The position numbers and the translations under genes are program-made. Shown here in pieces: positions 40,201 to 48,640 of a stretch of 64,000 nt of DNA (the stretch's first letter is position 1; every line of letters begins with the position of its first letter). The DNA comes from Deltaproteobacteria bacterium. GTDB lineage: Bacteria > Desulfobacterota > Desulfuromonadia > Geobacterales > Geobacteraceae. The stretch covers positions 88,571 through 152,570 of the forward strand of contig JAJZUQ010000002.1 of the NCBI GenBank assembly GCA_021848385.1. The letters run 5' to 3'. Below the pieces are notes generated by a model. The model worked only from the letters and a program-made list of their open reading frames with translations. It was not told where the DNA came from and searched no databases.

Positions 40201-40764
40201 CTATCGCGTAACGACCGCAAGCACCTGCACCTCCGAGCCATCCTTGGAAAGGAGGCGGTGCTTCATGGACGAATCGAAGTAGACACAGTCCCCTTCCTGT
40301 AGGGTGACACGTTCATCGTCCAGCAGCATTTCCGCTACACCCTTCATGATAAAGAGGAACTCCTCGCCATCATGGCTGTAAGTGTTTTCTTCGGCGGTCT
40401 TTTCCGTCACGGACAGGAGAAAGGGCTCCATTTTCTTGTTCTGCTTGCGGAACGAAAGGGATTCGTAGGAGTACCCCTGGCTGGTCCCGGCCCGGGAGAT
40501 CACCCGGGGGATGACCTTGCGCTCACCCTTGCGCACCACTTCGTAGCGGCACTCTTCCTCGTCTTCGTTGAAAAAGAGCCCGATCTTGACGTCAAAAAAC
40601 TTGGCGATTTTTGACAGGGTTGCAATGGGAGGAGAGACGTTATTGTTCTCGATCTGCGAGATCAGGGCAGGTGAAAAACCGGTCTCCCTGGCAACCGCCT
40701 GGAGGGTCATTTTCTTTGCAAGCCGGAGTTTTTTTATCTTGGCGCCGATATTGTAATCGGTCAT
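40201..40764 (-). CDS. XRE-cupin transcriptional regulator
   Basis: This 187-aa protein has an N-terminal Cro/C1-type helix-turn-helix (about 8-62; 'TLQAVARETGFSPALISQIE') and a C-terminal cupin domain (about 105-185; 'YSHDGEEFLFIMKGVAEMLL'). This architecture commonly senses a small metabolite through the cupin and regulates adjacent catabolic genes. Here it lies directly upstream of the carboxylase operon on the same strand and after the GlcF/GlcD genes. A 23-bp palindrome 23 bases before its start is a good candidate operator, which would make it self-regulating. The ligand is unknown. Confidence 0.92.
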   Translation of the reverse strand: MTDYNIGAKIKKLRLAKKMTLQAVARETGFSPALISQIENNNVSPPIATLSKIAKFFDVKIGLFFNEDEEECRYEVVRKGERKVIPRVISRAGTSQGYSYESLSFRKQNKKMEPFLLSVTEKTAEENTYSHDGEEFLFIMKGVAEMLLDDERVTLQEGDCVYFDSSMKHRLLSKDGSEVQVLAVVTR

Positions 40765-40786
40765 TTAATCTCCACCTATAAACGAT

Positions 40787-40809
40787 AAAATAAAACTAGT
40801 TTCTATTTT
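40787..40809. promoter_or_regulatory. Candidate operator of the XRE-cupin regulator
   Basis: This is a 23-bp near-perfect palindrome centred on CTAG; the left half reads AAAATAAAACTAG and the right half matches its complement except at one position per side. It lies in an AT-rich stretch 23 bases upstream of the regulator's start, where a promoter is expected. XRE proteins bind short AT-rich palindromes of this kind. Binding is inferred. Confidence 0.55.
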
Positions 40810-41002
40810 ACCTGGTAATAGATAAACTATTTCAACTTCTAATGTCAATAAAAAATTTTTACCAAACATAAATTTTGCGTAGCGGAACAGCCTGTTTTGA
40901 CGAGGTATTTTATCTCTGTTTTACCGCGTTCACAGCCACGCGGGCCGTGAGTTATGAGAAAAGCAAAACAGCTTGTCACAATTAAGAGGTGACCCGGTTG
41001 AC

Positions 41003-42286
41003 CTAGCGAAGTTTGCGGGCCAGGATCTCAAGGGTATGCATAACCCTGGTCCGTGCTCCGGCCTGCTTGAGGCCATCGGACAACTGCATCATGCAGCCGG
41101 GACAGCCGGTCACCACCGCCTCGGCACCCGTCTTCAGGATGGCTTCGCTCTTGCCGGCATTGATCTTGAGGGACGTGTCGTAGTGGTAGACGTTGAAGGT
41201 CCCCCCCAGGCCACAGCACTTGTCGGCCCCCTCCATCTCGGTCAGTTCGACCCCTGGCGCACCTTGGAGCAGCTCCCGCGGCTGTCGCGTGATTCCACGC
41301 GTGCGCAGGTGGCATGGATCGTGGTAGGTGATGGTAATCGCTTCCCCGGCACCGGTCTCCGTCGGATTCAGGCCGAGCTGTTGCAGAAGCTGGGCTGCAT
41401 CGACGGTCTTTTCCGCTACGGCCTTGAGTCGCGCCTGGAGCTCCGGGTTCCTTTTCCCCACCACAAGCGGGTAGAATTTGTGGAGCGCCCCGCCACAGGT
41501 TGCGCAGGCAGTCATGATGTAGTCGGCATCGTATTTCTCCAGGGCAGCAAGGTTCTTCACCGCCAGTTCCCGCACCGTCGCCAGGTCGCCGCCGGACATC
41601 CCCGGCAGGCCGCAGCACTGCTGATCCTTCGGAATGATGACCGTACACCCCAGGTGCCGGAAGAGCGCCAGAGCCGCCTCCCCCACTTCAGTGTAGACAA
41701 AGTTGGTCATGCAGCCGACGAAAAAGACGATGCGCGGCTTACCCGGCTCTCCCTGGATCACCTCGGGATGACGGTTAAGGAACGGCTTCTTCGCCAGCTG
41801 GGGGATATGGCGCTTACCCCCCACGAAGGGGAGGGGAAAGCGGAGCCGCAGCCCCGACGTAGCCGGGACCTTGCGAAAGAAAAGGGGGCCAAGAATGACA
41901 GCCGCCAGGGCCCCGAAGTTCATCAGCTTGCGGTTCCGGATGACCCGACCCACCGCCTGATGGAAGGTAGTCAAACCCCGTCGCTCGGCCAGCGCCTCCC
42001 GGGCCGCGATAACGATCTCGTCGGTCGGCACCTCGTTGGGGCACTTCTCCACGCAGCTGCCACAGAGAAGACACTTGGACATGGCCAGATAGGTCTGGTC
42101 ATCCAGGTCGATGTCCTGTTTCATCAGGTGCTGGGCCAGGGCTACTTTGCCGCGGGCCGCCGCCGGCTCCCGCTGCCAGGCGGCAAACGCCGGACAGTGT
42201 GCCCGGCACGCCCCGCACTTCACGCACTTCTTCAGTTCTTGTTCTACTCGTTTCAAAGGGTCCACAATCAAGCCTTCTTCATTCAT
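41003..42286 (-). CDS. glcF: Lactate/glycolate oxidase iron-sulfur subunit GlcF
   Basis: This subunit is 427 aa from ATG 42286. It has two 4Fe-4S ferredoxin motifs, 'CVKCGACRAHCP' and 'CLLCGSCVEKCP', followed by two CCG domains ('CCGLPGMSGG', 'KCCGLGGTF') of the heterodisulfide-reductase type. It takes electrons from the flavin subunit GlcD and passes them to the membrane quinone pool. No good ribosome binding site precedes this ATG; a GTG 24 bases downstream has AAGG spacing, so the start is uncertain. The intergenic gap to glcD is filled by a ~120-bp repeat that may have displaced the native leader. Confidence 0.9.
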   Translation of the reverse strand: MNEEGLIVDPLKRVEQELKKCVKCGACRAHCPAFAAWQREPAAARGKVALAQHLMKQDIDLDDQTYLAMSKCLLCGSCVEKCPNEVPTDEIVIAAREALAERRGLTTFHQAVGRVIRNRKLMNFGALAAVILGPLFFRKVPATSGLRLRFPLPFVGGKRHIPQLAKKPFLNRHPEVIQGEPGKPRIVFFVGCMTNFVYTEVGEAALALFRHLGCTVIIPKDQQCCGLPGMSGGDLATVRELAVKNLAALEKYDADYIMTACATCGGALHKFYPLVVGKRNPELQARLKAVAEKTVDAAQLLQQLGLNPTETGAGEAITITYHDPCHLRTRGITRQPRELLQGAPGVELTEMEGADKCCGLGGTFNVYHYDTSLKINAGKSEAILKTGAEAVVTGCPGCMMQLSDGLKQAGARTRVMHTLEILARKLR

Positions 42287-42309
42287 GATGCGTTGCGATT
42301 CAACCCTGT

Positions 42310-42430
42310 TAAGGCACGATTTTGGATGCCAGAGTGGGGTTGCGGAGGGCATCCGCGGAGGCGTAGCAGCGCTACGCCGCACAAGGAATGACCGAACGCA
42401 AACCCGCTATGGCGCCAAAAGCGTGCCTTA
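42310..42430 (+). repeat. ~120-bp hairpin repeat with terminal inverted repeats, copy A
   Basis: The ends TAAGGCACGATTTTGG and CCAAAAGCGTGCCTTA are inverted repeats with one mismatch. The centre holds a hairpin GGCGTAGC/GCTACGCC followed by GCACAAGGAATG. Copies with the same plan are at 52911-53028 and 53077-53196. The right end supplies the TAA stop of glcD. No ORF is inside, so it is MITE- or REP-like. Confidence 0.75.
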
Positions 42431-43810
42431 TCCTGCGGGGAACATTTTGCCGGGATTCAGTATGTTGTTCGGGTCCAGCGCCTTCTTGATCGCCTGCATG
42501 GTTGCAATCTGCGTCGGCGACAGCTCCAGCGGGATGAACGGTTGCTTGGAAAGCCCGACGCCGTGCTCTCCCGACATTGTTCCCCCCAGATCGAGGGCGG
42601 CCTTGAAGACCTCGGCGATCGCATCGTGGGCCTTTTCCTCCATCCCCGGCACCGCCTTGTCGATCATGATATTGACATGGATGTTGCCGTCCCCCGCGTG
42701 GCCGAAATTAACGATGGGGATGTCGTACTTCTGCTGGATCTGCTCGATGCGCCGGATGACGTCAGGGACCTTGCTCCGGGGAACGACGATGTCCTCATTG
42801 TACTTGTCCGGGTTAACGTCGCGCAGGGACGGGGAAACAAGCCGCCGCACCTTCCAGAGGGCCTCGGACTCGGCGGCGTCCTTCGCCACCTTGAACTCCA
42901 CGAGCCCCAGGGGCTTGATCACTTCGTGAATCTTTGCCGCCTGTTTTTCGATCAGTTCCCGGTCGCCGTCCACCTCGATGAGGAGCACCGCCCGGGCCTC
43001 AGCCGGCAATCCCAGGTTGAACCGCCGGTCGACGCACTGGAGTGTGGCGTAATCCATGAATTCCAGGGTCGTGGGAATGATCTTGTTCCCGATGATGGTG
43101 GAAACCGCCCGCGCCGCGCCGTCGATGGAATCGAAGGTGGTAAGCATGGTCTTCTTCGCCTCCGGATAGGGGAGAAGCTTGAAGATGATCTTGGTAACCA
43201 CCCCAAGAGTCCCCTCGGAGCCGACGATGAGACGGGTGAGGTCATATCCCACGACTCCCTTGTAGGTTTCGCCACCGGTCCGGATGATATCACCCACAGG
43301 GAGGACCACCTCCAGCCCCATGACGAAGTCGCGGGTGACGCCGTACTTGACGGCCCGGGGGCCGCCGGCGTTTTCGGACACATTCCCCCCCAGGGTGGAA
43401 AACTTGAGAGAAGCGGGATCGGGAGGATAGAAGAGGCCAAGCTTCTCCACTTCCAGTTGGAAATGCTCCGTCACCACACCCGGCTCCACCTCGGCGAGAA
43501 GGTTTTCCTGGTCGATGCGAAGGATGTGGTTGAGACGGGTGGTAACGAGGACGATACCGCCCCCCTTGGCCAGGCTACCACCGGAAAACCCGCTTCCCGC
43601 TCCCCGGGGAAAGACCGGGATATGTTCACCGTTGGCAAGTCTGAGTATCCGGGAGATTTCTTCTGCGCTCCCCGGATAGACCACCACATCGGGAAGAAAC
43701 TCCATCTGGGTGGCATCGTAGGAATAACAGAGGAGATCCTGGGTTTCGGTGGCCACATTTTCCCCACCGACAATGGTTTTCAATTTTTCTATTATTGACT
43801 GATCCAGCAT
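42428..43810 (-). CDS. glcD: FAD-linked lactate/glycolate oxidase subunit GlcD
   Basis: This subunit is 460 aa from ATG 43810 with AAAGGA upstream. An FAD_binding_4 domain (about 35-215) contains 'FPRGAGSGFSGGSLA' and 'NVSENAGGPRAVKYG'. The C-terminal oxidase domain ends with the conserved 'HAGDGNIHVNIM'. It oxidises a 2-hydroxyacid, D-lactate or glycolate, to the oxoacid. Because larA lies just upstream on the same strand, D-lactate is the favoured substrate, but this is inference. The gap to larA carries a small repeat. Confidence 0.92.
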   Translation of the reverse strand: MLDQSIIEKLKTIVGGENVATETQDLLCYSYDATQMEFLPDVVVYPGSAEEISRILRLANGEHIPVFPRGAGSGFSGGSLAKGGGIVLVTTRLNHILRIDQENLLAEVEPGVVTEHFQLEVEKLGLFYPPDPASLKFSTLGGNVSENAGGPRAVKYGVTRDFVMGLEVVLPVGDIIRTGGETYKGVVGYDLTRLIVGSEGTLGVVTKIIFKLLPYPEAKKTMLTTFDSIDGAARAVSTIIGNKIIPTTLEFMDYATLQCVDRRFNLGLPAEARAVLLIEVDGDRELIEKQAAKIHEVIKPLGLVEFKVAKDAAESEALWKVRRLVSPSLRDVNPDKYNEDIVVPRSKVPDVIRRIEQIQQKYDIPIVNFGHAGDGNIHVNIMIDKAVPGMEEKAHDAIAEVFKAALDLGGTMSGEHGVGLSKQPFIPLELSPTQIATMQAIKKALDPNNILNPGKMFPAG

Positions 43811-43825
43811 CAAAAATCCTTTCTT

Positions 43826-43903
43826 ACCGCAAAGGCGCAAAGGACGCCGAGAAAACCGACGCAAAGACGTTTAAAGGGATGTCCATGCGTACTTTGCGCC
43901 TTG
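43826..43903. repeat. CCGCAAAGGCGCAAAGGACGC-type repeat
   Basis: The left part CCGCAAAGGCGCAAAGG and the right part CTTTGCGCCTTG are complementary over about 11 bases, with GTTTAAAGGGAT between. A similar unit with GTTTAAAAGGAT is at 51430-51536. It lies in the gap between larA and glcD. Confidence 0.55.
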
Positions 43904-43926
43904 AGCGACCAAGGGGAGCGGGCGGT

Positions 43927-45192
43927 TCAATGATTTTGGCAAACCGGCAGCACCGTCCCCCCTTCGGGGATAACATAGGCGCGGTAAGCGGGGGGCAGCA
44001 TCGTCTCTGCCTTGGCAAGCGCTTCGTCCAGCGATGTCGCAGGTGTCATCCCCATGGTCAGCACCTCTTCGGGAGGAAGGCTGGAGACGAGTATGACCCG
44101 GTAACGCCGGGCCTTGTACAGGGTGGAATAGGCAGTCTGACCGTTGATCTCGTAGTTGCGCCGGAGCGCCGCCTCGAACTCCGGCAGCTCCTTGTGGCGG
44201 AACCAGTCGAAAAAGGTGCCGTTGCCGTACCCGTCCCGACACTCGGCGAGGAGGACGAGAACGCCCCCCTCCCGCAGCGCCTGGCTCCCGTACTCCATGG
44301 ACTTGTGGGCCTGGATGAAATTGATGTCCTTGGGGAACCCGCCGCAGGAGACCACCACCAGATCGGCCGGGGCGGCGAGACGGCAGGTAAAGTGTTCTGC
44401 ATAGTAACGGCAGCCTGCCGCGAAAGCATCCCGCCACTCTCCGGCAAAGACGGCAACGATACGCTTGTCGGGGGAAATGACCGTATTGAGGATGAAGGCC
44501 GGCTGCACCATGGCGCACGCCTCCTCCATCGCCTGATGGACCGGGTTCCCTTCCAGATTACCGGTAGTAGCCCGGGGATTCCTGCCGCTCCCCTCCCCCG
44601 GATTAAGGACGGCGAAGTGGCTGGCCATGCACGCCTGCCTGCTCGCCACGCCCGGCAGGATAGCCTTCCGGCCGCCACCGAAGCCGGCAAAATAATGAAA
44701 GCCGATGGTGCCGGTGAGGATCACCCGATCCGCCTCGGCGATGCGCCGGTTGATCTCGACCCCGACCCCGTTGCCGGTCCTTCCAAGATAAACCAGCTTA
44801 CCCGGATCATCACAGTCGTGGTCCGTGACACGGATCCTGCCGTAAAGTGCGCCTACTATCTTTCTGTGCTCGGCTTCGGTCTGCTTCCGGTGGATACCGA
44901 GGGCGATGACGATCTCGATGTCGCTCTCCCTGATGCCTGAGCGGATGAGGCGTTCAACGAGGAGCGGCAGGTATATCTCGCTCCCCGTATGGCGGGTAAT
45001 GTCCGACGTGACGATCACGACCCGCTCGCCCCGCTGAAACAGTGCCAGTTGCTCTTCGCACCGGTCAAGAGCAGCACTCACCAGCTGCCCGGCCCCCGCG
45101 GCAGGCTCCGGCGCCGCAGCACGTATGACCCCCGCCAGTCGCCCTTCGGCTACCCCGCAGTCAAAAGCCGTATCACCATATTTCAATAGCAT
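43927..45192 (-). CDS. larA: LarA-family nickel-dependent lactate racemase
   Basis: This protein is 421 aa from ATG 45192; the ORF's extra 19 residues are not family-like. Catalytic features of LarA are present: the first His in 'GIHRKQTEAEH', the second in 'GFHYFAGFGGGRKAILPG' with the Lys that carries the nickel-pincer cofactor, and a later 'ASHFAVL'. LarA interconverts L- and D-lactate. The cofactor makers LarB, LarC and LarE are not in this window. The gene is upstream of glcD/glcF on the same strand, which fits a lactate-use cluster. Some LarA homologues act on other hydroxyacids. Confidence 0.85.
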   Translation of the reverse strand: MLLKYGDTAFDCGVAEGRLAGVIRAAAPEPAAGAGQLVSAALDRCEEQLALFQRGERVVIVTSDITRHTGSEIYLPLLVERLIRSGIRESDIEIVIALGIHRKQTEAEHRKIVGALYGRIRVTDHDCDDPGKLVYLGRTGNGVGVEINRRIAEADRVILTGTIGFHYFAGFGGGRKAILPGVASRQACMASHFAVLNPGEGSGRNPRATTGNLEGNPVHQAMEEACAMVQPAFILNTVISPDKRIVAVFAGEWRDAFAAGCRYYAEHFTCRLAAPADLVVVSCGGFPKDINFIQAHKSMEYGSQALREGGVLVLLAECRDGYGNGTFFDWFRHKELPEFEAALRRNYEINGQTAYSTLYKARRYRVILVSSLPPEEVLTMGMTPATSLDEALAKAETMLPPAYRAYVIPEGGTVLPVCQNH

Positions 45193-45309
45193 GATGTGGC
45201 CATAATACCCTTTGGGTGACAAGAGCGCAAGATGTAAGACGTCATCCACGTCCGCACGTGACGTTGTTTCCCGAGGGAGGTTTCTCCGGCAGGGGCACTA
45301 CTTTTAGTA

Positions 45310-45339
45310 TTGACAATACCCTGCTTTTCCTCGTAGAAT
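45310..45339 (+). promoter_or_regulatory. Sigma-70-type promoter of hppA
   Basis: TTGACA at 45310 and TAGAAT at 45334 are separated by 18 bases. This would give a leader of about 60 bases before the hppA start. It lies in the divergent gap with larA. Confidence 0.65.
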
Positions 45340-45404
45340 TCTGCGTTTTCCCTTCCCGAACCCACGCCTTTCAGAGGCACAACTATACAAGGAGGATGTT
45401 TTCA

Positions 45405-47459
45405 ATGGAACAGTATGCAGTATTTTTTGCCCTGATCTGCGCCGCAGCAGCGGTTGTATACGGGCTTGTCTCGGCTCAGTGGATTCTTGGGCTTCCCCAG
45501 GGCAACGAGCGGATGAAGCAGATTGCCGCAGCCATCCAGGAAGGTGCCGGCGCTTACATGAAGCGTCAGTATACCATCATAGCCGTGGTCGGCGTGGTTA
45601 TGTTCATCGCCCTTTTCGCCACCCTGGGAGTTAAAACCGCCATCGGCTTCGCCATCGGCGCAATCTTCTCCGGCCTGACCGGTTTCATCGGCATGTTCGT
45701 TTCGGTCCGCGCCAACGTCCGCACCACCGAGGCTGCCAAGTCCGGCATTACCAAGGCCCTCAATGTCGCCTTCAAAGGCGGCGCCATCACCGGCATGCTG
45801 GTAGTTGGCCTCGGTCTTCTGGGTGTAGCCGGGTACTATATGGTTCTGCAGAAGCTCATGCCCGGCGCACCGGTCAAGGAAGTGGTCAGCCAGCTGGTCG
45901 GCCTCGGCTTCGGAGGCTCCCTGATCTCCATCTTTGCACGTCTGGGCGGCGGTATCTTCACCAAGGGGGCCGACGTAGGCGCAGACCTGGTGGGTAAGGT
46001 CGAAGCAGGCATTCCCGAAGACGACCCCCGCAACCCCGCCGTCATCGCTGACAACGTCGGTGACAACGTCGGCGACTGCGCCGGCATGGCCGCCGACCTG
46101 TTCGAAACCTATGCTGTTACCCTGATCGCCGCCATGCTCCTGGGAGCGATGGCATTTGTCGGCAACCAGGCCGCTGTCAGCTATCCCCTGATTCTAGGGG
46201 GCATCTCCATCATCGCCTCCATCATCGGCACCTTCTTTGTCAAGCTGGGAGCCAGCCAGAAAATCATGCCCGCCCTCTACAAGGGGCTGATCGCCTCCGG
46301 TGTCCTGGCCTGCATCGCCTTCTACTTCGTCACCAGTCAAATGTTTCCCCAGGGGCTTACCAACGCCGACGGCCAGAACTTCAGCGCTGTAAATATTTTT
46401 ATCTCCGCCATCGTCGGCCTGGTCGTTACCGGCGCCATCTTCTGGATTACTGAGTACTATACTTCCACTGAATACGCACCTGTCCAGCATATTGCCCAGG
46501 CCTCGACCACCGGACACGGCACCAACGTCATCGCCGGCCTCGGCGTCTCCATGAAAGCCACTGCCGCACCGGTCATCGTCATCGCTGCCGGCATTATCGT
46601 CGCCTTCCAGTGTGCCGGGGTTTACGGCATCGCCATCGCCGCCGTCTCCATGCTGTCGTTGACCGGCATCGTCGTCGCCATGGATGCCTACGGCCCGATC
46701 ACTGACAACGCCGGCGGCATCGCCGAAATGGCCGAGCTGGATAAATCGGTCCGCGACGTCACCGACCCGCTTGACGCCGTCGGCAACACCACCAAGGCCG
46801 TCACCAAGGGTTATGCCATCGGTTCCGCCGGCCTCGCCGCGGTCATACTCTTCACTTCTTACGTAAACGAATTGAAGCTGGCTGGTCAAACGATCACCTT
46901 CGATCTGTCCGATCCGTACATCATCGTCGGCCTGTTCATCGGCGGCATGCTCCCCTACTACTTCGCCGCCATGTGCATGGAAGCGGTCGGCAAGGCAGGC
47001 GGCGCTGTTGTTGTTGAAGTCCGCCGCCAGTTCCGCGAAATCAAGGGGATTATGGAAGGTACCGGCAAGCCTGACTATGCCTCCTGCGTTGATATCGTTA
47101 CCAAGACTGCTCTGAAAGAGATGGTCATTCCCGGACTGATTCCGATTCTCGCACCTATTGTCGTCGGCTTCACCCTTGGCCCGAAAGCTTTGGGTGGCGT
47201 GATCGTCGGCACCATTGTTACCGGTATATTCGTCGCGATCTCCATGACCACCGGCGGTGGTGCCTGGGATAATGCCAAGAAATATATCGAAGACGGTCAT
47301 CACGGCGGCAAAGGGGGCGATGCCCACAAAGCCGCCGTTACCGGCGACACCGTCGGCGACCCCTACAAGGACACTGCCGGCCCGGCCGTCAACCCGATGA
47401 TCAAGATCATCAACATCGTTTCACTTCTCATCGTCCCGCTGCTCGCCCGGATGGGATAG
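45405..47459 (+). CDS. hppA: Membrane proton-translocating pyrophosphatase
   Basis: This enzyme is 684 aa from ATG 45405 with GGAGGA nine bases upstream; the track's 63 extra residues are leader DNA. It has about 15-16 membrane helices. The substrate-binding motif '[21 protein letters not shown]' leads into '[16 protein letters not shown]'. The segment '[18 protein letters not shown]' has Lys where K+-dependent enzymes have Ala, so it should be of the K+-independent, H+-pumping type (established family rule). It uses pyrophosphate to pump protons, or the reverse. It is a single gene with a clear promoter and terminator. Confidence 0.95.
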   Translation: MEQYAVFFALICAAAAVVYGLVSAQWILGLPQGNERMKQIAAAIQEGAGAYMKRQYTIIAVVGVVMFIALFATLGVKTAIGFAIGAIFSGLTGFIGMFVSVRANVRTTEAAKSGITKALNVAFKGGAITGMLVVGLGLLGVAGYYMVLQKLMPGAPVKEVVSQLVGLGFGGSLISIFARLGGGIFTKGADVGADLVGKVEAGIPEDDPRNPAVIADNVGDNVGDCAGMAADLFETYAVTLIAAMLLGAMAFVGNQAAVSYPLILGGISIIASIIGTFFVKLGASQKIMPALYKGLIASGVLACIAFYFVTSQMFPQGLTNADGQNFSAVNIFISAIVGLVVTGAIFWITEYYTSTEYAPVQHIAQASTTGHGTNVIAGLGVSMKATAAPVIVIAAGIIVAFQCAGVYGIAIAAVSMLSLTGIVVAMDAYGPITDNAGGIAEMAELDKSVRDVTDPLDAVGNTTKAVTKGYAIGSAGLAAVILFTSYVNELKLAGQTITFDLSDPYIIVGLFIGGMLPYYFAAMCMEAVGKAGGAVVVEVRRQFREIKGIMEGTGKPDYASCVDIVTKTALKEMVIPGLIPILAPIVVGFTLGPKALGGVIVGTIVTGIFVAISMTTGGGAWDNAKKYIEDGHHGGKGGDAHKAAVTGDTVGDPYKDTAGPAVNPMIKIINIVSLLIVPLLARMG

Positions 47460-47477
47460 CAGCAACGGTACAACTAC

Positions 47478-47520
47478 AAAAAAGAGTGGCGGCCTGGAGG
47501 CCGTCACTCTTTTTTTTTGA
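47478..47520 (+). terminator. Terminator of hppA
   Basis: An 11-bp stem GAGTGGCGGCC/GGCCGTCACTC with a TGGA loop is preceded by an A-run and followed by ten Ts. It is a canonical Rho-independent terminator 20 bases after the stop. Confidence 0.95.
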
Positions 47521-47662
47521 TGCGATAATTCATCATTTTCAACATGCACATCATGAAATCAGTGGCAATCATCTAAAAAACCTGCTAAGAATTAACAACT
47601 GCTAACAGCATTCCCAACGGCTGGGGGCACTCAATCTCTCGTTATTTTCCCCGGAGGTACAT

Positions 47663-48541
47663 GTGGCTGGTTTTCCTGACAAGATCCTGCGAGCATCCAT
47701 CGCCCTGCTCGCCATTCTCATATGCCTTTCCGGTCCATTGTCGCCAACGGCACGGGCACAGGGGAACCAATTCCTCGTCAGCGCTTTCACCCCTCCATTT
47801 CCCGTCAAGAGCATAGACATCGAACCTTTCAAGCAGAAGGACTGTCTGGTCAGGATCATCGCGCAGCAACCCATCAAGGGGGTGATGCTCGATGATTATT
47901 CCGACACCCTCCTCTCACGGGGAATCAGCATATACGGTGCCACCTTTTACGGCCCCTTCGATGGCAACCGGTCCACGGTGGCTGCAGCCATCACTATGAC
48001 CAGAAAAGCCGCAGACAACAATGACGCTGTGGATGTGTCCACCAGCGTAGTGACAAACATCGCGAATAACGGGCCGATCCCGCCCCTGTTCATCAACGAA
48101 AAAGAGATGACCATCGCCGTGGACGGGGATTTCGGCCGAAAGTGGCAGCGACTCACCATCATGCCTGACCGGGAACCCATCGCCGGAGAGCCAAAGGTCG
48201 GACGCTTTCCCGGAGCCAGACTGCGGGAGGCGGAAATTCCCGCGGAGGGGCAGGGGAACCGGAAGCGGCTGGTTTACGCAGCCCGGGCGCCTCTTGCCGA
48301 CGTTTACGACTACTATGTGAAGAAACTCAAAGAGATTCATCCCATCGTCACGACCACCGGCAACCCGGCAGACCACCCCACCTCGAACGAGCTGTTCGGC
48401 ATCAGGACACTGGCCCGGCAGGCTACGATAGGGGGGTACACGTACCGCGACCGGAACATGCACTATACGGAAGTGACCCTGAAACAGGGAGGAGACCCGG
48501 CTCTGGCCGACTACGTGGAAATCGAGGTCCTTGAAAACTGA
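47663..48541 (+). CDS. Exported protein of unknown function
   Basis: This 292-aa protein starts at GTG 47663, which has GGAGG five bases upstream. A signal peptide ('ALLAILICLSGPLSPTARA') is cut near residue 33. The mature protein has no membrane segment and no Cys pairs apart from one Cys near residue 60. A C-terminal region around 'RLVYAARAPLADVYDYYVKKL' resembles a helical domain that appears in other exported hypothetical proteins. I do not recognise a family. It follows the hppA terminator and is monocistronic. Confidence 0.72.
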   Translation: MAGFPDKILRASIALLAILICLSGPLSPTARAQGNQFLVSAFTPPFPVKSIDIEPFKQKDCLVRIIAQQPIKGVMLDDYSDTLLSRGISIYGATFYGPFDGNRSTVAAAITMTRKAADNNDAVDVSTSVVTNIANNGPIPPLFINEKEMTIAVDGDFGRKWQRLTIMPDREPIAGEPKVGRFPGARLREAEIPAEGQGNRKRLVYAARAPLADVYDYYVKKLKEIHPIVTTTGNPADHPTSNELFGIRTLARQATIGGYTYRDRNMHYTEVTLKQGGDPALADYVEIEVLEN

Positions 48542-48557
48542 AAAACGGGCAACTCAC

Positions 48558-48586
48558 CTCGGGCGGAGCAAGCGCCGCCCCTACAG
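48558..48586. repeat. TGTAGGGGCGGC-type palindrome
   Basis: GGGCGGAGCAAGCGCCGCCCCTACAG has a GGGCGG...CCGCCC inverted repeat, and one end matches the TGTAGGGGCG edge of the elements at 1968 and 35302. It lies between the convergent exported-protein gene and glgA. Confidence 0.55.
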
Positions 48587-48640
48587 ATTCAGAACCTTAA
48601 TCACACAGAAAATTGCTCCCCAGCAACGCACCGCAACCTT

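Noticed and set aside
40973-42391. 472-aa plus-strand ORF
   Set aside because: It is antisense to glcF, whose FeS motifs are unambiguous.
46194-47327. 377-aa minus-strand ORF
   Set aside because: It is the reverse-frame shadow of hppA, with Asp/Gly-rich composition and no family features.
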